From DAOUBP01 sp034432655 (lineage in GTDB: Bacteria > Chloroflexota > Anaerolineae > CG2-30-64-16): 63,991 nucleotides of DNA. The stretch covers positions 1 to 63,991 of the forward strand of contig DAOUBP010000065.1 in NCBI GenBank assembly GCA_034432655.1, read 5' to 3'. This document shows positions 58,437 to 63,991 of this stretch, in pieces (position 1 is the stretch's first letter; each line of letters begins with the position of its first letter). Position numbers and translations under genes: made by a program. Below the pieces are notes generated by a model. It made no database searches. It was given only the letters and a program-made list of their open reading frames with translations, and was not told the origin of the DNA.

Positions 58437-61400
58437 ATGTCTGAGCGGGACGAGGGCAACTCCCCTTCTGGACCCCCAACCCTGAGGGTTTATCTGCTGG
58501 GGCCGCCGGCAGAGGAGTGGGCCGGCCACCCTCTGGCCATCCCCCGGCGTCAGGCTCGCGCCTTGCTTTACCGCCTGGCGGCCCGACTCCAACCCGTCCC
58601 CCGCGAGCAGCTTTGCTTCCTCTTCTGGGCCGACAGCCCGGAAGCAACGGCCCGCCGCAACCTCAGCCACCTGCTGACCCACCTGCGCCGCGCCCTCCCA
58701 GCCCCTGAGCTGCTTGCGGTCACCGAGGATCATGTCGCGCTGGACGCGTCGCGCGTCTGGTCGGATGTGGCGGCCTTCGAGGGGTGGTGTGCGAACCTCA
58801 CCCTTTCCCCCCTCCGCCCCCCTTCCCCTCTCCCGATGGGAGAGGGGAAGGGGGGATGGGGGGGTAGGGGTGAGGTTTTCTGCCGCGGCATTGCCCTCTA
58901 CCGCGGCCCGTTCCTGGCCGGCTTCTTCCTGCCCGAGTGTGCCGAGTTCGAGACCTGGGCGGGACAGGAGCGTCGCGCCTGCGAAGAGCTCTATCTGAAG
59001 GCGCTGATGGCCCTGATCGAGGAGTGCGCGGCCGGGGGCGAGTACGCTGCCGCCATCGCCTATGCCCGGCGCTACCTGGAGACCGACGACCTGGCCGAGG
59101 ATGTGCACCGCCGCCTCATCGAGCTCTACGCGGCGGCCGGCGATCGGGGCGCGGCGCTGCGCCAGTTTGAGCACTGCGTCGCCGCCCTGGAGCGCGAGCT
59201 GGGGGTCAGCCCGTTGCCCGAGACCCGGGCCGTCTACCAGGCCGTCCTGGAAGGCCGGCCTGCCCGGCCGCCGCATCCGCCGGTCAGGCCTACCTGGGCC
59301 GCCCTGCCCGGCCTGAAGGTACCTCTCGTCGGCCGCGAGGAGGCATTGAGCCGATTGCGACAGGCGTATGCCGATGCCCGATCCGGCCACGGGGGCGTGC
59401 TCCTGATCTCGGGCGAGGCCGGCATCGGCAAATCACGGCTGATGCAGGACTTCGCCATGGGCCTTGCGGGCCAGGCGTCGGTCCTGGCCGGGATCAGTTA
59501 CCCGGGCGGGCAGGTGGTACCCTATCAGCCTATTGTCCAGGCTTTGCGCGCCGTGTTAGGATCTGGAGACGAGGAAACAAAGAAGCCGGGAGATGTCTCC
59601 TTGTCTCTCCCTCTCCCCATCTCCTCGTCCTCCACGTGGCTGGCCGAGGCGGCCCGGTTGCTGCCCGAATTGCGTGCCTTGTACCCTGACCTCCCGCCAC
59701 CGTTGACGGGAGAGCCGGAAGAGGCGCGGGCGCGGCTGTTTGAGGCGCTGTGTCAGATCATCGTGGGATTGGCTACCTCTCCCTTGCTCCCCCGCTCCCC
59801 TGCTCCCTTGCTCATTTGTCTGGACGACCTCCACTGGGCCGACGGTGCCACGCTGGACTGGCTGGCCTACCTGGGGCGACAGCTCCGCGGCCGGCCCGTG
59901 CTGGTCATCGGCACCTATCGGAGCGAAGAGGCCGACGCAGTGGCCGACCTGCGCCACAACCTGGCCCGCCTGGGCGTCCTCTCGGAGCTGAAGCTGGCAG
60001 GGCTGGACACAGCGGCTGTTCTCCAGCTCCTGCGCTACCTCACCCACTCCCCCCTGCACCCCCCTGCAGGAGAGGGAGAGGGGGGCCGGGGGGGTAAGGG
60101 TGAGGTCGCCCTCGCCACCCGCCTGCGGGAGGCCACCGGCGGCAACCCCTTCTTCGTGTTGGAAACGCTCAGGGTTCTGATCGAAACCGATCGGCTGTCC
60201 GGAGACGTGCGTATAGAAGACCTGCCTTTGCCCGACACCGTCCGGGACGCGATCGAGGCGCGTCTGCGGCGCCTCAGCCCGCGCGCCCGGCAAATCCTCG
60301 AGGCGGGCGCCATCCTCGGCCTGACGTTCGGCCTCGACCTGGTGTGCCTGACCGCGGGTCGCCGCGAGATGGAAACCATGGACGGCCTGGACGAGTTGGT
60401 GGCCCGGCAATTGCTGATGGAGCAGGAGGCCGACTACCGGTTTCACCACGACCTGACCCAACGGGTGGTGGAGGCGGGCCTGAGCCCGATGCGACGTCAG
60501 TTGCTGCACCGACGCGCCGGCCGGGCGCTGGAGCAACTGCAGCCAGATGCGGTGGCCGCTCTGGCGCGCCATTTCGATGCCGGTGGTGAGGTGAAGAAAG
60601 CGCTGCACTACCATGGTCTGGCAGCTCAGCAGGCCGAAGGGCTGTTTGCCTGGCGGGAAGCCGAGGAGCACCAGAGCCGGATGCTGGCGCTACTTGACCG
60701 GCTTGACCCTGACTGCACCCAGCCGGACCGTCTGGCCCAACGCGGCCGGGTGCTGGTAGCCCGGGCCGACCAGCGCTACCTCCAGGGCCGGCTGGCGGAG
60801 CGAGACGCCGACCTGACGGCGCTGGCTGCCCTGGCCGAGGCCAGCGGCGATGAAACCTTGCGCTTGCAAGCGCTGGTGGAATGGACACGCTACCTGAACC
60901 TGGACGCGCAGTATGAGAAGGCCATCGCCCGCGCCGAGGAAGGCCTGGCCGTCGCCGAACGCGCGAACGATCTCTCGGCCCAGTGCCATCTGCTCAACCA
61001 GATCGGCTTTGCCTGCTATTTCCTGGGCCAGCCCCAGCAGGCGCTGGCGGCCCTGGAAGCCGCCCTGGCGTTGACGCCGAAAACAGAGCGCGAGATCCGC
61101 AGGCATATCACGCACACCCTGGGCTATGTCCACTTTCATCTGGGGGACTATGCCCGTTCCCTGGCTTGCTACGAGGCGGCCTATACTGACCATCAGGCGG
61201 TCCGCGATTATAACGGCATGGCGTGGGGCGGTTTCGACATTGCGGCCAGCCACCTGGAAATGGGGCATTTTGCAGAGGCGCAGCGGTACCTCGACGAGGG
61301 GCTCGCCCTGGCGCGGCGGATCGGCGCGCGGCCGGCCGAGGCCTACGGCTTGATCCTGTTGGGCTGCTGGAACCTGCACTGCGGCGACTATGTATCGGCG

Positions 61401-62111
61401 CTCGACCGTTTCCGACAGGCTCAATTGACACAGGAAGAGCTGCGCACCGAACATGGTCGCGTGGCAGTTGAGCTGGGGATGGGGCTGACCTTTTATCAAC
61501 TGGGGAGCCTGGCCGAAGCCCGGCGTTGCCTGGAGAGCGCGGTCGCACGGGCCCGGGCCATCGGCCACCGCCGGCGCTTGACCGAAACCCTCGTCGCGCT
61601 GGGGTTGGTAGCGGTCGCCGCAGGCCAGATCTCGGCTGCGCGCGACAGCCTGGACGAAGCGGTCGCCCTGGCCCGGCAGAGCGATCATCGCGAGGGCCTG
61701 GCGAGCGGGCTGGCTGCCCTGGCCCGCGCCGAGCGGGAGAGCGGCGATCCCGTCATGGCCCTGGCTCATGCCGGGGAAGCCATCCGCGTGGCCCAGGGTA
61801 GCACGCTGCCCGTCTGCGAGATGTGGGGCGAGATGGAGGCCGGCCTGGCGTTGCTGGCTCAAGGCGAACCTGAGGCCGCTCTGCAACATACGGAGCGGGC
61901 CCTTGCCCTCTTGTCCCACGCCCACCAGGGCTGGATCGGCACCGAGCAAGTCCATCTGGCCCAGGCCCATGTTCTGTGCGCCCTGGGCCGTCCCACTGAG
62001 GCCGCCGAGCAGGTCCGGCTGGCCGAGGCTATCATCGGCGCCAAAGCTGAACGCATCCCCGACCCCGATCAACGCGAGCGTTACCTCCAATTCGTGAAAC
62101 GTGATGCGTGA
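58437..62111 (+). CDS. AfsR/SARP-like giant transcriptional regulator (BTAD-AAA-TPR), second copy
   Basis: A 1224-aa regulator. N-terminal winged helix and BTAD (about 15-285; ALLYRLAARLQPVPREQL, DDLAEDVHRRLIELYAAAGD), AAA ATPase (about 300-600) with Walker A LISGEAGIGKSRLMQDF and Walker B ICLDDLHWAD, then a long TPR region (about 720-1215). Four low-complexity inserts (residues about 120-148, 378-400, 445-460, 533-557) interrupt the domains in frame, two being Gly/Pro-rich with GEGxGGxGGxGEV, one Leu/Ser-rich. ATG 58437 has GGGAGG upstream. Distant from the copy at 49103 in sequence, so not a recent duplicate, despite sharing the adjacent cassette. Confidence 0.9.
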   Translation: MSERDEGNSPSGPPTLRVYLLGPPAEEWAGHPLAIPRRQARALLYRLAARLQPVPREQLCFLFWADSPEATARRNLSHLLTHLRRALPAPELLAVTEDHVALDASRVWSDVAAFEGWCANLTLSPLRPPSPLPMGEGKGGWGGRGEVFCRGIALYRGPFLAGFFLPECAEFETWAGQERRACEELYLKALMALIEECAAGGEYAAAIAYARRYLETDDLAEDVHRRLIELYAAAGDRGAALRQFEHCVAALERELGVSPLPETRAVYQAVLEGRPARPPHPPVRPTWAALPGLKVPLVGREEALSRLRQAYADARSGHGGVLLISGEAGIGKSRLMQDFAMGLAGQASVLAGISYPGGQVVPYQPIVQALRAVLGSGDEETKKPGDVSLSLPLPISSSSTWLAEAARLLPELRALYPDLPPPLTGEPEEARARLFEALCQIIVGLATSPLLPRSPAPLLICLDDLHWADGATLDWLAYLGRQLRGRPVLVIGTYRSEEADAVADLRHNLARLGVLSELKLAGLDTAAVLQLLRYLTHSPLHPPAGEGEGGRGGKGEVALATRLREATGGNPFFVLETLRVLIETDRLSGDVRIEDLPLPDTVRDAIEARLRRLSPRARQILEAGAILGLTFGLDLVCLTAGRREMETMDGLDELVARQLLMEQEADYRFHHDLTQRVVEAGLSPMRRQLLHRRAGRALEQLQPDAVAALARHFDAGGEVKKALHYHGLAAQQAEGLFAWREAEEHQSRMLALLDRLDPDCTQPDRLAQRGRVLVARADQRYLQGRLAERDADLTALAALAEASGDETLRLQALVEWTRYLNLDAQYEKAIARAEEGLAVAERANDLSAQCHLLNQIGFACYFLGQPQQALAALEAALALTPKTEREIRRHITHTLGYVHFHLGDYARSLACYEAAYTDHQAVRDYNGMAWGGFDIAASHLEMGHFAEAQRYLDEGLALARRIGARPAEAYGLILLGCWNLHCGDYVSALDRFRQAQLTQEELRTEHGRVAVELGMGLTFYQLGSLAEARRCLESAVARARAIGHRRRLTETLVALGLVAVAAGQISAARDSLDEAVALARQSDHREGLASGLAALARAERESGDPVMALAHAGEAIRVAQGSTLPVCEMWGEMEAGLALLAQGEPEAALQHTERALALLSHAHQGWIGTEQVHLAQAHVLCALGRPTEAAEQVRLAEAIIGAKAERIPDPDQRERYLQFVKRDA

Positions 62112-62256
62112 CGGTTGCACCTCCCGTTTCACGCTTTCACCCCTTACATTCCACGCTTCCCTTGTAGCCACTTTGTAGCCACCTCTTTGTTATGCTGCTC
62201 TCCAAGGATAGGCGGTGTGCTGGCATGTTTTCTTGAACAGAAAGGAGAGCAGTGCG

Positions 62257-62550
62257 ATGCCAACCTATATCAGCCTGATGAAATTGACAGATGAGGGTGT
62301 ACGCAACATCAAGGAGGCCCCTCAGCGCGTGGCAAACGCTATCAAGATGTTGGAGGCCATGGGCGGCAAGTTGATCGGCATGTACAGCGTCATGGGGGAG
62401 TACGACTACGTGGGCATCGCCGAGGTCCCCAGCGACGAAGTGGCGGTGGCCTTCCTGCTAAGCCTGGGGGCCGCGGGAACCGTCCGGACCACAACTCTAA
62501 AGGCGTTCAACATGCAGGAGTTCGCGGCGATCCTGGGGAAGCTGCCGTAG
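62257..62550 (+). CDS. GYD-domain protein
   Basis: A 97-aa GYD domain (named for its Gly-Tyr-Asp motif; here VMGEYDYVGIAEVPSDE near residue 46). It begins MPTYISLMKLTDEGVRNIKEAP and ends with the usual FNMQEFAAILGKLP. Small dimeric proteins of the dimeric alpha-beta barrel type; function unknown, possibly ligand-binding. The ATG has AAAGGAG ten bases upstream. Confidence 0.9.
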   Translation: MPTYISLMKLTDEGVRNIKEAPQRVANAIKMLEAMGGKLIGMYSVMGEYDYVGIAEVPSDEVAVAFLLSLGAAGTVRTTTLKAFNMQEFAAILGKLP

Positions 62551-62697
62551 CCCGGCCGGCAGGGCCGCAATCGGTTTGTCTGGGCACGAAGAGTGATCGG
62601 ATGCCAGCGCACCGCCCCGGTCGCGGCGTCCGAGGAGGACATTACGCGTTATGAGGGAAGACGGACCGAGTGAGTGCAAGAGGAAAGGAGCTGATCT

Positions 62698-63150
62698 ATG
62701 GCGCACTTGAGAAAGAGCATCCTGATCCACGCGCCGGTGGAGAAAGTGGCCGCCTTCGCCGGGGATCCCAAGAACTGGGCCACCTTCTGGGTCGGGCTCA
62801 GCGAGCCGGAAGAGCTGACCGGACAGGGCGAGGTCGGCACTGTAGTCAAGCACAGCTACCTGATGGCCGGCATGCGCTTTCCCGTCACCAGCCGCGTGCT
62901 GGAGAACACTGCCGGGCCGGAAGGTACACGGTGGAGAGGGGCGATCGAAGGACCGCTGTCGGGCGAGCAGACCTGGACCTACAGGCGCAAAGATGGCGAC
63001 ACTGAGGTGACGGCGGACATCGAGTACACCGTGCCCGGATCAGCCCTGGGTCGCATCGCCGACCGGCTGATCATCGAGCGCATGCAGGAGCGGGCATTGG
63101 AGCAGACGCTCGGGAACCTAAAGATATTGTGTGAGGCGACTGTGCAGTAG
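62698..63150 (+). CDS. SRPBCC (START-like) domain protein
   Basis: A 150-aa polyketide-cyclase/SRPBCC-type lipid- or ligand-binding fold: SILIHAPVEKVAAFAGDPKNWATFW at the N-terminus, central strands LTGQGEVGTVVKHSYLM and the long C-terminal helix (RIADRLIIERMQERALEQTL). Ligand unknown. Strong AAGGAG upstream. It lies 147 bp after the GYD gene and may be co-transcribed. Confidence 0.88.
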   Translation: MAHLRKSILIHAPVEKVAAFAGDPKNWATFWVGLSEPEELTGQGEVGTVVKHSYLMAGMRFPVTSRVLENTAGPEGTRWRGAIEGPLSGEQTWTYRRKDGDTEVTADIEYTVPGSALGRIADRLIIERMQERALEQTLGNLKILCEATVQ

Positions 63151-63296
63151 CGTAGACAGCAGGGGGAGCCGGGCCGTAATCCCGCTCCCCCAAATCGTCG
63201 GTGTCGAACCCTATAACGAGTTTGGGGTCATGGTGCCTGTTCTCTATGAGCCGACGGTGAATATCCCAGGATTACCCCTAACCTGAGAACAGCCGT

Positions 63297-63331
63297 CACG
63301 TGCCAGGCACCTTCGAGGTGCCTGGCACGTG
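63297..63331. repeat. GTGCCAGGCAC palindrome, sixth copy
   Basis: A 35-nt palindrome identical in arms to the copy at 8375-8409 (CACGTGCCAGGCACCT arms, TCG centre). It lies in the 266-bp gap after the SRPBCC gene; the rest of the gap shows no gene. Confidence 0.95.
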
Positions 63332-63416
63332 AAGCGCCGCCTGCTTTTTCCCCGTTGCGCGTTGTGCACGTAGTTCATGATCAACGAAGAACAGAGGGTT
63401 GGAAAACGGAGCGCCC

Positions 63417-63650
63417 ATGTCCATACCCGTCGAGTACACATCGTTCCTCATCCGGCTGTGGCGCGAGGTCAACCCCGACCCGCACGCGCCGCCGGCCGAA
63501 TGGCACGGCGAGGTCGAGCACATCCAGAGCGATCGGCGCTGGGCGTTCAGCAGTCTGGACGAAGTGCTGGCCTTTCTACGTCGGCAGGCGGAAAAGCCGG
63601 ATGAACTGCCCTCACCGCCAAGCAAGGGTTGTATGCCGAAAGTTGTGTAA
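63417..63650 (+). CDS. Small LWRE-type domain protein
   Basis: A 77-aa protein: MSIPVEYTSFLIRLWREVN, then WHGEVEHIQSDRRWAFSSLDEVLAFLRRQ. The pattern (tSFLxRLWRE ... WxGEVEHIQSxRRW ... SLDExLxFLR) recalls a small protein family of Chloroflexota and the N-terminal part of the CBS protein at 51964. CGGAG lies six bases before ATG 63417. No known function. Confidence 0.7.
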   Translation: MSIPVEYTSFLIRLWREVNPDPHAPPAEWHGEVEHIQSDRRWAFSSLDEVLAFLRRQAEKPDELPSPPSKGCMPKVV

Positions 63651-63654
63651 ATTC

Positions 63655-63684
63655 GTGGCGCAAGATTAATCTTGCGCCACTTTT
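63655..63684. terminator. Perfect palindrome terminator
   Basis: GTGGCGCAAGATT/AATCTTGCGCCAC is a perfect 26-nt palindrome, followed by TTTT. It ends the small LWRE gene. Confidence 0.88.
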
Positions 63685-63814
63685 ACACGGAAATCGAGAC
63701 ACTGCCAGCGAGTGAATCCGGCATGATCCCTCGTAACTGACCATCACACTTCTGCCGACCATGTGTTTCTGCACAGAGGGACGACCATGAAAAAAAGAAA
63801 ACCAGCTCACAAGC

Positions 63815-63991
63815 ATGTCCTGGTCGGTGATACTGCTGGCTGTGATCCTGCTGGTTGGGATCACACTAGTGGGTCACTTGGCGCGTATGTTGCCATGCCG
63901 ACAGCACCGCGCCCAAGTCCGGTTCACCGGGCGCTGCCAGGTAGCCCGCTCCATGCATGGTCGGGCGGGCCGGCGTGACCGCGCACGCGAC
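63815..63991 (+). CDS. Partial membrane protein at the window edge
   Basis: From ATG 63815 the frame reads SWSVILLAVILLVGITLVGH, a clear membrane helix followed by an Arg-rich stretch running off the end of the window. A better ribosome site (GAGGG) sits before ATG 63787, which begins in another frame with ATGAAAAAAAG. One fewer A in that run (63790-63796) would join it to the membrane frame. This may be a sequence error, slippage site or independent starts. Confidence 0.4.
   Translation, partial: MSWSVILLAVILLVGITLVGHLARMLPCRQHRAQVRFTGRCQVARSMHGRAGRRDRARD

Noticed and set aside
1..63991. tRNA, rRNA or replication origin
   Set aside because: No cloverleaf with a GGTTCGAATCC-type arm, no rRNA stretch and no DnaA-box cluster noticed by eye; a tRNAscan-SE/Infernal run would be decisive.

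Overview
The window looks like chromosomal DNA from a high-GC bacterium, most likely a member of the Chloroflexota (Anaerolineae/Caldilineae-like). This assignment is inferred from gene content and protein style: Ccm cytochrome c maturation, BTAD/AfsR-type giant regulators, MoxR-DUF58 pairs, corrinoid methyl transfer, and many short palindromic or low-complexity repeats inside and between genes. No rRNA, tRNA or CRISPR array was found.

Layout. 0.1-5.5 kb: DUF58 and MoxR genes (minus strand), divergent from a response regulator/histidine kinase pair with cinA and a DUF6504-like gene. 5.57-7.27 kb: an insertion sequence with imperfect terminal inverted repeats. 7.27-12.87 kb: a selenium operon on the minus strand (yedE transporter, tusA-like, yedF, selD, a DUF1801 gene, a class V aminotransferase, DUF3343). 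Its selD has an in-frame UGA at codon 17, where E. coli SelD has Cys17, so SelD is itself a selenoprotein. The operon starts with a roughly 270-nt structured leader holding a tiny UGA-containing ORF and a hairpin that buries the yedE Shine-Dalgarno; this is my strongest candidate for an undescribed regulatory system. 13-22 kb: a 5'-nucleotidase, two patatins, and a glyoxylate-shunt cluster aceK-aceA-aceB. 22-27.5 kb: a split, corrinoid methionine-synthase-like set (homocysteine methyltransferase, corrinoid protein, ferredoxin/ASKHA reactivase, pterin methyltransferase). 27.5-30.7 kb: lgt, an unknown protein, an EEP-family phosphohydrolase and a metal chaperone. 30.8-36.9 kb: cytochrome c maturation (ccmE with a Cys-type motif, a dihaem protein, ccmA, ccmB, ccmC, a tiny ccmD-like gene, and a CcdA-like gene whose first membrane segment lies at the C-terminus, i.e. 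circularly permuted). 36.9-48.6 kb: DUF2085, ribosomal protein S20, a regulator with a degenerate receiver, a dolichol-phosphate-mannose-synthase-like glycosyltransferase, a giant YfhO-flippase fusion, a degenerate ABC ATPase, a tandem-fused phosphofructokinase and a LOR/SDH-like protein. 48.6-62.1 kb: two AfsR-like regulators flanking a membrane formate dehydrogenase operon. The FDH catalytic gene is interrupted by a UGA that is clearly selenocysteine. Two ~280-bp near-identical cassettes, each with a 27-codon ORF, lie next to the two regulators. 62.2-64 kb: GYD-domain, SRPBCC and small unknown proteins.

How it fits together: the selenium operon would supply selenophosphate for selenocysteine in SelD itself and in formate dehydrogenase. 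Formate dehydrogenase and one-carbon/corrinoid chemistry, glyoxylate bypass and cytochrome c assembly suggest a respiratory organism able to use C1/C2 compounds. selA, selB and selC are not in the window.

A striking theme is genomic graffiti: at least five kinds of short repeat have entered coding sequences in frame (aminotransferase, ASKHA protein, CcmA, YfhO fusion, AfsR-like regulator) without breaking them.
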